Of a stretch of 64,000 nucleotides of DNA, positions 12,701 through 21,935 are shown piece after piece. Every line of letters starts with the position of its first letter. Position 1 is the first letter of the stretch. Below the pieces are notes generated by a model. That model made no database searches and was not told where the DNA came from. It worked only from the letters and a program-made list of their open reading frames with translations. Source of the stretch: Triatoma infestans (taxonomy: Eukaryota > Arthropoda > Insecta > Hemiptera > Reduviidae); the NCBI GenBank assembly GCA_011037195.1, contig JAAEAF010000128.1, positions 248,001 through 312,000 on the forward strand, written 5' to 3'. Made by a program: the position numbers and the translations under genes.

Positions 12701-13190
12701 ATCTTTTAAGTGAATTTTGTAGAGTGTCCTCTAATCTAAACAAGTAGGGTCATTTTTGAAAGGTAGCTGAACAATGAATCTACCTATCTGATCCCTCTTT
12801 ACTATTTTTTCAAATACATTAACACATAACTCCTCTTCTTGAGTCAATTTATTTATGACTTTTGTAAATATTAGGTTCTGATTGAAAAGTTGTAAACAGA
12901 CTATTACTTACAGATTGAGTGTTCTGTATCTGGATAGTTTGGATGGAATATTATTTGAATATTTTGGATGGATAGTTTCTGGATTCTTTCCAGAAACTAT
13001 CCATCCAAAAACTGTATTTTGAAATATTATTGAGTGTTATTTTTCATTAGAATTAATTTTCTCTGGCCTTAATGACAGGAAAAATATTTCAGCCCCAATT
13101 AATAAATCGACAGGTGCACTTTGGAAGAAGGTGGGATCTGCTAAATTATTTTGTATGTACTGTGGTATAATAATTTTACTGAATGACCTT
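9735..13190 (-). pseudogene. BEL/Pao pol (protease, RT, RNase H, integrase), broken
   Basis: Recognisable minus-strand pieces in order: PVDLLIGAEIFF (aspartyl protease-associated DUF1758, about 13110); TVFGWIVSGK (about 13015); RFYNLEKK, YINFMREYERLNHMQLIKPE, KYYIPHHPVFKES and IRVVFD (RT start, 12740-12480); HPISRRVILSDLSKIFDPL and GWDDPLP (RT end, 11990-11850); LHGFCDASEKAYAGVC (RNase H-like, about 11700); LNPFLDEQGILRVGGRLKHS (integrase N-terminus, about 10890); SVDFAGPVFI, CFVTRAIHLEVVSDLTTNAF, FSDNATNFV and EWNFIPARSPHFGEIWEAGV (integrase core, 10640-10250); GDIVLLDSS...VHPGSDGIVR (C-terminal domain, 9930-9820). RNase H and RT are the most damaged. Numerous stops and frameshifts make it inactive. 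Confidence 0.88.
12962..13010. repeat. 21-bp perfect inverted repeat (hairpin) in the BEL protease/RT junction
   Basis: The left arm 12962-12982 and right arm 12990-13010 are perfect reverse complements separated by ATTCTTT. The right arm encodes, on the minus strand, the conserved TVFGWIVSG motif of BEL elements; the left arm is an inverted duplicate of that coding DNA. Partial repeats (GGATAGTTTGGATGG, about 12940-12954) continue leftward, consistent with templated copying during repair or replication. Confidence 0.85.
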
Positions 13191-14276
13191 TTGAAAGACA
13201 ATTAAAACATAATTTTAATTTTTGAACAGTTTCATTACGTCCTGAAGGTGTTTGATCTAAAAATGTTTTACAAAAAAAAATATTATGATGTTGACTACAA
13301 AATGGACAAGTTCTAATTGTTTTATTAGCATTATTGGTCTGATTTAGAAAGCAATTATTATTTCTTTCATTCCTTTTGATATTACGTGAATGCTCAACAT
13401 TTGGTTGTAGCAAAATTGGTTTAATTTTGAATTCATAACCTTCTAGAGAATTGCTTAGATTATTTAAAAAATTGGTTAATTCATCAAATGATTCCCCTAA
13501 TGCTTTAAATGCTCTTAAATGTTTGTTAATGTTATTGTGAAGTTTCCTAAGTGCAATCGAATTTGATGATTCAATTTTTGGTAAATTAAAGATTGCGTTG
13601 ATATGCGATTGTACAATAATTCGTTTGTTATTGTACCGTTCTGTTAAAAGTTCCCAGGCGATGCAATGATTAGAATCTGTAACAGTAAGTGACTCTATTA
13701 AATTTGCGGCAGTACCCTTTAAAGAACTTTTCAGATATTGGAATTTAGTTAACTTTAGGAATATGTTCTACATTATGTACTACTGCACTAAAAGTATCGT
13801 AGAATGATTGCCAACTTAAATAATTACCATCAAATGTTGGTAGGAAGCTGTTTTTTTTTTTTGAAGGGGGGGCCAATGCACCGCGACCCTTTTCGATCTA
13901 ATGTGCTATGGTAGGAAGCTTTACCGAGGGTTTCTGTGTTTGTGGAATATCGTGATCCCTAATTTCATTGACTTGATTTTATTGTATATTTAACCAAAGT
14001 TCCATAATATAGTTGCTCAAACTGAATTCTGTATTGTTCATGCTCGCCTTTAACTTCCTTTTTTTCCTCTTCAATTAAATTTTCTATGTTAAATTTTCTA
14101 TTTTGTATGTCATCAAATTGTTGAAATATATCTCCCAGTGACATGTGTCGGGCTTGTAATTGCCCAATATCATTTGACTGAAATGTATCAATAAATGTTG
14201 ATAATCTGGTAAGTTTACCTTTGACGATACCTCTTTTTCTAATTAAAGAATTAATATCTACCATATTGAAGCACAA
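13141..14276 (-). pseudogene. BEL/Pao gag, broken
   Basis: The 103-residue reading frame at 14276-13965 starts the gag (MVDINSLIRKRGIVKGKLTR, with a predicted coiled-coil-like IENLIEEEKKEVKGEHEQYR). The rest continues in fragments to 13141. Near 13310-13200 the zinc-knuckle text RTCPFCSQHHNIFFCK and LCFNCLSKGHSVKL fits the paired CCHC motifs of BEL gags. A 59-bp insertion at 13850-13908 interrupts the frame. Confidence 0.72.
13838..13920 (-). repeat. 59-bp retroposed insert with 12-bp target duplication
   Basis: TGGTAGGAAGCT occurs at 13838-13849 and again at 13909-13920, flanking 59 bp (13850-13908). On the minus strand the insert ends in a poly(A) run of about 12, preceded by a C-rich stretch. 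This layout (TSD plus A tail) is that of a severely 5'-truncated LINE-mobilised transcript. The short body does not clearly match the SINEs in this window. Confidence 0.8.
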
Positions 14277-14439
14277 TTATTGAATTCTCAGACCCCAAAT
14301 TATAAAAAAATGAATACGGTAAAACTAAGAAAATGGAAAAAAAGATAAAAACATACAGAAAAAAATGGAGAAGTGAATGACTTACCTTTTGAATTTTGTA
14401 ATTTCTTGAATACGTAAATTCTTTCCCTTTCTTGACTAA

Positions 14440-14708
14440 AAATAATAATGGATCGGGGGGGGGAGGTTGCCCATGGGTTGGATGACGGGGCGCGGTTTGG
14501 CGGTGAAGCATCGGTTGCATTTCCCGTTGCACCACATTGCGTCCATCCAGGATCCAATAATGGCGGCGGATATAGGCGTGAGTGGCGAGAGCTCCGGCGT
14601 GTAGAAGGCGAATATGGGCGTCGTCGATAATGAGCTGAGTGAGCGCATGTTTCTTGGGAAGCAAGGCGGGGTGGCGGAAACCATAGGGCAAGGGGGCAGT
14701 CCAAAAAA
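14440..14708 (-). pseudogene. Foreign BEL/Pao integrase N-terminal fragment inside the element
   Basis: The minus strand reads HALTQLIIDDAHIRLLHAGA, then THAYIRRHYWILDGRNVV, then after a frameshift RCFTAKPRPVIQPMGNLPPP. This is the zinc-binding H..H...C..C start of a BEL/Pao integrase and the linker to the catalytic core. The host BEL element has its own integrase at about 11.05-10.0 kb, so this is a second copy, located between the 5' LTR and gag. Its GC content is clearly higher than that of the surrounding element. It ends abruptly in a G-run at 14454-14462. Confidence 0.78.
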
Positions 14709-14915
14709 TGTTTGTGTAATTAGCTGGCTCGTTGAAATTAAAAGGGAAAAAGAAATACAATGTGAAGAACAAAGCACAACAAAACGACTACTCAGTTTGA
14801 AGTTTTTGTACACATACACACTGAACTGTGCACTAACCTGCCAAATGAGAGCAGCACTAGCGCATACTCAGAATGTTATTTTATTGCAACACAAATATAA
14901 ATTTAAGTATTAACA
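14709..14915 (-). repeat. BEL/Pao 5' LTR
   Basis: 207-bp LTR, TG...CA, matching 9382-9580. In element orientation it is the promoter-bearing 5' LTR. The sequence just inside it (plus 14440-14708) is not the expected leader but a GC-rich foreign integrase fragment, described separately. Confidence 0.93.
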
Positions 14916-14920
14916 ACATC

Positions 14921-15167
14921 TTATCACTTTTGATTGTAGATTTTTCCTTAGAAAAATATATGATTGACACTCAAAAGTGCCATTTCACGGTAGTGTAAGA
15001 TCTACCGGCTGTATCATACTGAAGGCATCAATGGAAAAATTCAGCTTGGTGAAAATTGTCGTTTACATTTTTTTTTTGCATTAGATGGTAGGCCTTAGCC
15101 ACTATATTATTCTATAATTGTAAACAATTTATCATCAAATAGCCCATCTGAATACGTCCACCTGCTG
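14921..15167. other. Short spacer, nothing recognised
   Basis: AT-rich DNA between the BEL element and the gypsy composite, with no gene or repeat that I can identify. Confidence 0.5.
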
Positions 15168-15210
15168 TAATGAGTATAGATTGCACAACATATTTTATAT
15201 TAAATACATG

Positions 15211-15909
15211 TGTCTTTCGCGGCAATCACCCAAGGCGAGATGGCGAGTAGCGGGGAAAAAGAAAAAAATGAATAATAATGTAAAACCAATCAAAACGAGA
15301 CTTACCCTTTGGTGACGGTGAGTGATGAATCGTGAGTGTGTGTGGTGTGCGTGTGGGTGCGTGGGTGGCGAAAGAAAGGAACTCAGGTGAGCGTAAAGGG
15401 ATTAGAATGCTCCTTTAGAAGCGGATGACCCCGTTGTAGAAGCGGCGGGTGATGGCGAGTCCACTAAGATGCAGGTGATATAGCCTCGTGAAGGTAATGG
15501 CGCGGAGTGATGATTAATATTAATTATATTAGTATTCATACTCACTGATGAATTAATATTAATTAACAAGGCGAATAGGCGCGTATAAAGTGACGCAAAA
15601 TATAAAGGGCGAATTCACAATACGACACTAACTAAAGAAGCAGAAGCGGTAAATGCGAAGTTGCATTGGCGAGATATTGAAGGTACACGGCGTTGGCCGG
15701 ATGGGCAAACGGAAGTAGTGGGGAAGAAGGGTGGTGGTGTGATGCGGGGAACGGATACGGTGGGAAGGAGAGAGGAGGTGGAGCGGGGATAGTGTGGGGC
15801 GGAGGAGGAAGCTGACCCTTTGCTTAAAAATGAGACAGGAAGTCGTGGGTAAAAGGCACAGGAGGACACGCGCGCTTGGTGGGGGAGCTGGGCGCACTAA
15901 ACCGACCCA
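15211..15909. repeat. Solo LTR, 699 bp, with 5-bp target duplication
   Basis: The segment begins TGTCTTTCGCGG and ends ACCGACCCA (TG...CA). It is flanked by ACATG at 15206-15210 and 15910-15914. Removing it restores a continuous stretch that matches 19690-19712, so it is a clean insertion into the older gypsy LTR. It contains no retroviral coding part; the proline/serine-rich minus-strand frames at 15615-15897 are probably chance readings of purine-rich DNA. It is GC-richer than the surroundings. Five-base duplications fit Ty3/gypsy or BEL/Pao elements; orientation is not determinable. Confidence 0.85.
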
Positions 15910-15916
15910 ACATGTT

Positions 15917-16960
15917 TTATACAGTGCAATCTTTAAAATTTAAGTCCTTAAATTGAGAAGTACTCATGCAATTTACTTGAGCGCCTGTAACTAAATAACA
16001 TAAAATTAATTTGTTACAAATAATCATGTTTGTAGTCCAATCTGATTTGACATTTTTAAGTAGAAAAATTTTAGAATTTAATTTACAAACAAAAAAGTTA
16101 TCATTGCTATCGGAATTACTGGTGCAATTAGAATTTATATCGACATGTTCATTAAAATCAATAGATTTAACTGAAAGACTCTTACAAATATTGGCAAATT
16201 GGTTTCGTTTCTGACACTTTGAACATACTTCACCAACAGCTGGACATTTGTAACGATGTATTTGTCCACATCTTGAACAGATTTGTTGTTTGGGAATCAT
16301 TTCACCAGATCTTGAAAGTGATGGTTGACGTGACTGACTTCGTGAATTAGAACTGTATCTTTGCGAATGAACCGGAGACTGCCTAACACTATGGGGATTT
16401 TTAATTTTTTCCGAATTATTAGAGTTTTTATTGATTTTAAACATTTTTGTCGTGTCGTTGTGTTCATCAATTGCCTGGGCTTGACCATGTGTAAGTTCCA
16501 TTGATCTACATATATTTATTGCCTTCTCTAAATCAAGATTATCTTCTTGAATAGTCTTTTTTTGATATTATGACGACATATCCGCAGATTAATACCTCTT
16601 TTATTAGACTTTCCCTTAGCCTTCTAAATCACATGATAAACCTAAATTTTTTAGAGCTGTGACAAAATCTTGTCACCTGGTCTCTGACGCTTCGTGAGAA
16701 AACGATGTCTTTCAATAGTCAAATTTTTTTAGGTGTAAAATGACTAGTAAATAATTCTATAAGTTCATCAAAAGTACTTTTATCTGCATCTTTATCAAAA
16801 GGAATTAAATACTGTCATTGCCTGTTGACCAATTAATGACAGAAATGGAGCTATTTTTCTTTGATCACGTACTTCAGAGAGGCCAGAAGCCTCACACTGT
16901 AAGTGATATTTTGTTTCATATTATTAATTTGCCTTGTCCAACAATTTTAGGCCTGAGTAT
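15917..16960 (-). pseudogene. Ty3/gypsy gag-protease fragment
   Basis: The open frame 16501-15917 (194 residues) has CCHC-type zinc knuckles: CSRCGQIHRYKCPAVGEVCS and CQKRNQFANICK. After a spacer comes the retropepsin region FVCKLNSKI...CYLVTGAQVNCMS, where VTGAQ replaces the usual DTGA; the catalytic Asp appears changed, so it would not be active. Upstream, in broken frames to about 16960, gag-like text such as DELIELFTSHFTPKKI and RSVRDQVTRF is seen. The domain order fits K02A2.6-like gypsy elements. Confidence 0.75.
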
Positions 16961-17168
16961 TTGAAAATTTGGGCAAAACAGAATTTTAGCTCTCAATTTG
17001 GACAAGAATAACAAACAGATATAAGAGATAATGCATTACTGAATAAATATCAACATATCTTTGAGGATTTAGGATGTCTAGCCATCACTTATAAGTTAAC
17101 TTTAAACCTTGATTATAAACCTATAATATATCTTCCACGTAAACTACCTTTCAAACTGTATTCTAAAG

Positions 17169-17840
17169 CAGTGGCGGCTCCTGACTTGGATATGTGGGGG
17201 TTCAACATTTTTTTTTAAAATTATCTGTTTTTGTAATTAGTATTAATTAATTATTAAGTTGGGACGCGGGGGACCGGCATTTTTAATCCTAATTCTATCT
17301 TCGTAAGTTAAATTATCCGAATTTTTAATTAAATATTCAACACTATTAATTGCTACAGATTGTGACATGATAAATTGAAAACAGAAGGAATGAAATAATG
17401 TTTAAAACTTTATCTAATGTAAAAATAATATTTAGAAATATAATAATATAAATATAGAAAAATATATAAAATATAATTACTTAAAAAAATAAACCAATTC
17501 GAATCCAAAAGCTTGATAAAAATATAAAAATTCACACTTTGGCAGAGGCCACATCGCACAAAAAAATAACGAACGGCCGTTACAGTGCAATATCGAATGT
17601 GCAACTAACTTCGGATAAGATCGGGTAAGTTCGTTCAACTACAGCTAGCTAGTATTCAACGTTCATCGCGCAAGAATCCCCCACTCTTATTTTAAAAAGT
17701 TAATAGGAAACACACGTTTCTACACTAACACAAAGAAATGTTTTTATATATACATATATATATATTAAATTCTCCAGCGCGATACCGAATTGTGAACCCC
17801 CTGCTTCCTACACTTTATACATCTCCTGATATGTGCACGC
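17169..17840 (-). mobile_element. hAT / ZMYM1-like transposon fragment inserted in gypsy pol
   Basis: At 17169 the gypsy frame ends and CAGTGGCGGCTCCTGAC begins, a terminus typical of hAT elements with ZMYM1-like transposases. On the minus strand, 17369-17240 encodes MSQSVAINSVEYLIKNSDNL then TYEDRIRIKNAGPPRPN, matching the N-terminus of such transposases (the ...K..GRP.P.L motif). No catalytic domain follows. A possible far end near 17836 (AGGGGGTTCAC close to a CAG end on the minus strand) is weak, and I see no 8-bp target duplication. Confidence 0.5.
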
Positions 17841-18186
17841 ATTATACCTACAATCGTACAAAAATGCACAATACATTAAACAACACATTAGAGTGAGCTC
17901 CTATACGATATACGTTCCTATTCGTTTATGTTCGATTCTCCTCGGATTTGACAAACAAATTATTTTTTTCACATCATTCATTCATTCATTATTTACATGG
18001 ATTTGATTGAAACTATATCAGGATTCAATTTTTAAAAGCTATAATTCATTCAATTTTTGCTGTGACCAATGTTTGAAAGCAATATAAATAAAAATGAAAA
18101 TATTTTTTGAAATTGAAATACGAAATAAAAATAAGAGAAAGTAATAAAAAATTAATAATTTAAAAGTTTAAGTTACACAGGCACCA

Positions 18187-19420
18187 GTGCTCTCTCACTT
18201 TGATATTATCGAACCTATTGTTATGACAGACGGTGCTTCAAAATATGCAGTCAGTGCAGCACTTCTTCAAGAAGCAAGCCTATAGCCTCTGCATCTAAGA
18301 CTCTAACTTCATGTCAACAAATAGAGAAAGAATTATATGCCATTGTATTTGGATGTACTAGATTTAGACAGCATATTTATTGTCAGTCAATAACTGTAGA
18401 AACCGATCATTCTCCTCTGATCACATCAAGTAAAAAGTCTTTAAGTTCAGTTCCAGCTTGCTTACAGCGCATGCTATTGTAACTACACCTTGAACCTTAT
18501 GATTTCAAAATAGTTTTTGTTCCAGGTAAATTTATGCAAGTTGCAGATACTTTGCCTAGAGCACCACTTCTTGAAACCAGATTCTCTGTTAGATGAAGAA
18601 ATAACAGTCCACGTAAATTTAATTATTAATTCTCTAGCAATTTCGCCTTCGAAATTAGCAGAAATTAAAGAAGCCACTTCAACTGACGAAGCATTGACTC
18701 TATTAAAACAATACTGTGTTGATTGATGGCCAAAGAATAAATCATCAGTTCCTGATAAACTCAAGCACTATTGGAGTTTTTGTGATGAGGTAAACGTCAC
18801 AGATGATACAATCTTTAGAAATAACAGTGTGATAGTACCAGTCAAATTAATAAGTAAAATATTATCACTAATTCATACGGGTCACTTAGGCATCGAACGG
18901 AGAAAGAATTTGGTTCGAGGAGTTTATACTGGCCAAATGAGCATGCACATTAGGCATTGGATAGAAAACTGCTCTATTTGTTTGCAGTATGGCCCTAACA
19001 ATACAAAACAGCCACTTTTAACTCAGGAGTTTCCTACTCGCCCTTGGGAAAAGGTTGCAGCAGATATTTTTACTTTTAGTTCGAAGCATTATTCAGTTTT
19101 GATTGGTTACTACTCTAAATACATAGAATTTTGTATACTTTCTTTCACAAATACTAGAAGTATCATTTCATATTTTAAATCAATATTCAGTCGTCATGGC
19201 ATACCTTCTAAACTAATTACGGATGGTGGACCCCTATTTTTCTCCGGGGAATTTAAATATTTTACGAAAAAATGGGAAATTGAACATATTCCAGTCCATA
19301 TTACCCTAAATCTAATGGAATGGCAGAAAGTGCTGTGAAAATAATGCAGAACCTTTTATAGAAATGCCACAGTTCAACTAGCGATCTACATCTCGCTTTA
19401 CTGCATTTAAGGAATACACT
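18187..19420 (+). pseudogene. Ty3/gypsy RNase H and integrase, broken
   Basis: RNase H: APVLSHFDIIEPIVMTDGAS, KYAVSAALLQEA, then after a frameshift CQQIEKELYAIVFGCTRFRQ. Integrase: IHTGHLGIERRKNLVRGVYT, HIRHWIENCSICLQYGPN (H-H-C-C zinc domain), PWEKVAADIFTF (first catalytic Asp), FSRHGIPSKLITDGGPLFFS (second Asp), then a frameshift before ...SNGMAESAVK (Glu). It is closest to K02A2.6-like gypsy integrases. Several stops and shifts are present; the longest open stretch is 18829-19338. Confidence 0.8.
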
Positions 19421-19760
19421 GGATTAATGGGAAATTGGTACTAAGTGTCCTGAGTCGTATTTAATAGAACACCAAGGCAAGGTATGTGATAGAAATCGTT
19501 TCCATATTCTAGCTAAACCAAAATCTATTATTAAAAAATAAATAAAATAAAACAGTCAGAAAGGAGAAGTCCTCTTGCAATATGTTTCATAATATATTAT
19601 TTAATTACTTAATTAGTTTTGTTGCTTTAATTGTATAACCTTAATAAAAAAAAAGAAAAGAAAAAAGCGGGTTATAATGAGTATAAATTGCACTGCATAA
19701 AACATGTGTTTAATATAAAATATGTTAATGTCGTTTATACTAGTTACTGTCTTAGCACTT

Positions 19761-20609
19761 GTGTATTCTATTAAATAAATTAAGTCGTTTTGTAACCAAT
19801 GTCTCACAAGGAACCTAGTGTACAACCGAGGTATAACATCAGCTACAGCACCTTTATTAGTTTTTCATAATTTATACCTTATTTATGCCAAATACTCATT
19901 GACAAACCTCCTATTAGTCTCTCATACCAATAAATACACGCATCCCAGTAAATACATTCAATCTAATCATAATTATTTCACACAACTAAAATAACAAGTT
20001 GGGGTGGAATACTCGATATTTCTCGCAACCTAATTCCTAAACCTAAATTAAATTTGTACACTATTTACACAATATTCACCTTCACATTCACATAGTGCCG
20101 GGTAAACCAATTCCGGCTTAGACCCACCCATCCAAGAGATAGTGGCTACCAATGTTAAGATAGTGCAGAAAGACTTCCTCCACGACCAAAAGTTGCTATC
20201 TGTGGCTGATATTGGTTCCCACACACAAACATTCAAACTAAGGATTCTAATTCTAAATCGTACACTATTCCTACCTAAACAATCACCCCAATAAATACTT
20301 TCATCAAAATAAATAAAGACATACCCCCAAATAAATAAAATAAATACATGCAAATAATATAATACACTCTTACATCATAACTGCGCACACACAGCTCACC
20401 CTTCTCTCTCTCCCTAATTCACATTCTTTCCCCATTAACTGTTGCATCCTTTGCAATTGAGTCCACAATGTCAATGTTTTCATACCACAATATCCCTTTA
20501 CCCAACCAAAATTTGGAATTCTAGCAGCGCTCCAAATGTATATTGGTATTATATAAGTGCTAGAACCATATATTGAATTGAAGTGGTACTTTAGAGGAAA
20601 GCTTAACGT
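19761..20609. other. Spacer, possibly gypsy LTR remainder
   Basis: AT-rich sequence with several AAATAAATAC-type words. It may be the rest of the gypsy 3' LTR, but the LTR end cannot be fixed because no second complete LTR is present. No coding signal is seen. Confidence 0.4.
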
Positions 20610-20857
20610 TACACTTCCCTTTTAAATCAGTTTTCCCGGGAAAATGTTACAAATAAAAGTGATAGATATTTAGGTATATAAACAGTATACGAAGTTTAAA
20701 GAAAATCATTGGAGTCGTTTTCGAGAAAATCGCAAAAAACTATAAAAAAAAATTCTGAATCGCACTTCCGATTGATGGATTTTGTCCGAAACCTTCGTGT
20801 CAGATGTGGTGATAACTAAATGGAATACCAACTTCGGCGATTTTTTGTTTTGAGATA

Positions 20858-21856
20858 CAGGGTCCGCCAGTGAAACGTGAAGATTTTAGGTGGCCGTGAG
20901 ACACAGTAGGGAGGTGGTGGGGATGAAGATCGCAGGTTCCTCAGAACTGCACGGTCAACCATTTAGTTACAATGGATGTTGGACGAGTCAACGTCGCGGC
21001 TACGCAGTGACAGCATATTATCAAAATGGTGAGAGTTTAGTGCAAACGCGATGTGCTTTTCGACATCATTTTAACATACCGCGTATCCAGCCTATTCATT
21101 AGGCATGGGATTCAAACGAGGATAAACAACCTCGAGCGAACGGGATCGTCGTCTAAAAAAAGAGGCGGGTGTGTGAAAACTGTTCGGACCCCTGAAACAT
21201 CAAACAGGATTGTTAGAAGTCCATGCTGAAATACGTGAAACGTCGGCTCTAAAGTATAGTTTTCACCCTTACAAACTTCAGATTATGGCATCATCGGTCC
21301 ATTTTTTTCGAGAATGAGTCTGGTAATGCAGTATCTGTTATTTCTGAACGATATGTTGAAATGATTCATAACTTTCTCACACCACAATTTGCCCTTTTTC
21401 CAGTGAACACACTTTTCCAACAAGATGGGGCAACACAGCAAGAATCTCAATGAACGCTGTGAATGCTTGTCCCTAGGTCGTGTCATTTCTCGCAACAGGA
21501 ATATTCCCCTCGCTCACCCGATTTAACTGCCTGCGACTTCTATTTATGGAGCTACTAAAAACTAAAGTGTTTCAGGCCCAGAACAGTCGGATCCATCAAC
21601 CAACGTATTGTGGACGAGATTGAGGCAATACCTGTCATTATGCTGTCATGCGAAACATCCAGGCCAGATTCCGAGAATGTCTTAACTTCAAAGGAGGACA
21701 TTTGGCAGACATAATATTCTAGAAATTTGTTTTTTCGTATTGTACCTCAAATGGCTATTCTTGTACTTTAAATTTATATGTAATAAAATATTAAATATTT
21801 AATTCTTCAACAACCAATAACTTTTTGAAATCTTTCCATTTCAGTGGCGGACCCTG
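20858..21856 (+). mobile_element. Tc1/mariner-superfamily DNA transposon, full length, inactive
   Basis: Terminal inverted repeats CAGGGTCCGCCAGTGAAA (20858-20875) and its inverted partner with one change (21839-21856) are flanked by TA on both sides (20856-20857, 21857-21858), the standard mariner target duplication. The 999-bp element holds one decayed transposase. It is inserted into the AT-rich dispersed repeat copy B. Confidence 0.93.
20968..21722 (+). pseudogene. Mariner-type transposase, decayed
   Basis: The N-terminal helix-turn-helix region (DUF4817-like) is CWTSQRRGYAVTAYYQNGES then HHFNIPRIQPIH. Further pieces in shifted frames are KTVRTPETS..., HPYKLQIMASSVH, FALFPVNTLFQQDGAT (second catalytic Asp) and YSPRSPDLTACDFYLW (third catalytic Asp of a DDD/DDE nuclease). 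A C-terminal ...FKGGHLADIIF-like end is also visible. It is shorter than the usual 330-350 residues of the family and carries several stops and frameshifts. Confidence 0.85.
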
Positions 21857-21935
21857 TATTTTGTTCAACCATACACCCACCCATACATACCATACAGACC
21901 ATTTGCTAAAAACACTTTTCCGTACTTACCTTCCG

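Larger units (their letters stand above)
9382..14915 (-). mobile_element. BEL/Pao LTR retrotransposon, full length but decayed
   Basis: Two direct repeats, 9382-9580 and 14709-14915, both begin TGTTTGTGTAATTAG and end AGTATTAACA (TG...CA). They are the LTRs of a minus-strand element. The flanking bases ACATA (9377-9381) and ACATC (14916-14920) are a 5-bp target duplication with one change. Just inside the left LTR the minus strand reads AAAGGGGGGAGGA, a polypurine tract directly before the 3' LTR. Internal minus-strand order is gag, protease, RT, RNase H, integrase and DUF5641-like end, as in BEL/Pao. Every frame is broken by stops and shifts. The LTRs differ at roughly a tenth of positions by eye, so it is an old insertion. 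Confidence 0.93.
15168..16960 (-). mobile_element. Ty3/gypsy fragment A (minus): gag-protease joined to an LTR start
   Basis: Minus-strand gag and protease (16960-15917) are followed directly by a segment (15932-15910 and 15210-15168, split by a solo LTR) that matches the start of the LTR of fragment B at 19674-19740. In particular, GCACTGTATAAAACATG continues after the solo LTR as TATTTAATATAAAATATG. RT, RNase H and integrase are missing, so this copy has a large internal deletion. It abuts fragment B in head-to-head orientation near 16.95-17.02 kb. Confidence 0.62.
17020..19760 (+). mobile_element. Ty3/gypsy fragment B (plus): RT start, RNase H, integrase, 3' LTR start
   Basis: Plus-strand pol begins with the RT N-terminus (IFEDLGCLAITYKLTLN..., YKPIIYLPRKLPFKLY, 17055-17160). 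It is interrupted at 17169 by a hAT-like fragment, and resumes at 18187 with RNase H and integrase up to about 19420. Near 19645-19675 an AAAAAAAAAGAAAAG and AAAAAAGCGGG purine run (polypurine tract) precedes the LTR start TATAATGAGTATAAATTGC. The RT palm, including the YXDD box, is missing. It is inactive. Confidence 0.72.
20610..21935. repeat. Unclassified AT-rich dispersed repeat, copy B, split by a mariner insertion
   Basis: The left part (20610-20857) matches copy A. The right part, after the mariner (21857-21935), continues the same repeat: the CATACATACCATACAGACCA and TTTGCTAAAAACA words correspond to CATACATACTCATACAAAGA and TTCGCTAAAAACA near 1275-1312. Copy A is the uninterrupted arrangement, which fixes the mariner as a later insertion. 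Confidence 0.6.

Noticed and set aside
14448..14913. Plus-strand frames over the BEL LTR and captured fragment
   Set aside because: The minus strand carries recognisable integrase text; the plus frames are shadows and read across an LTR boundary.
15615..15897. Overlapping minus-strand Ser/Pro-rich frames
   Set aside because: They lie wholly inside the solo LTR and have no domain; they result from its purine-biased composition.
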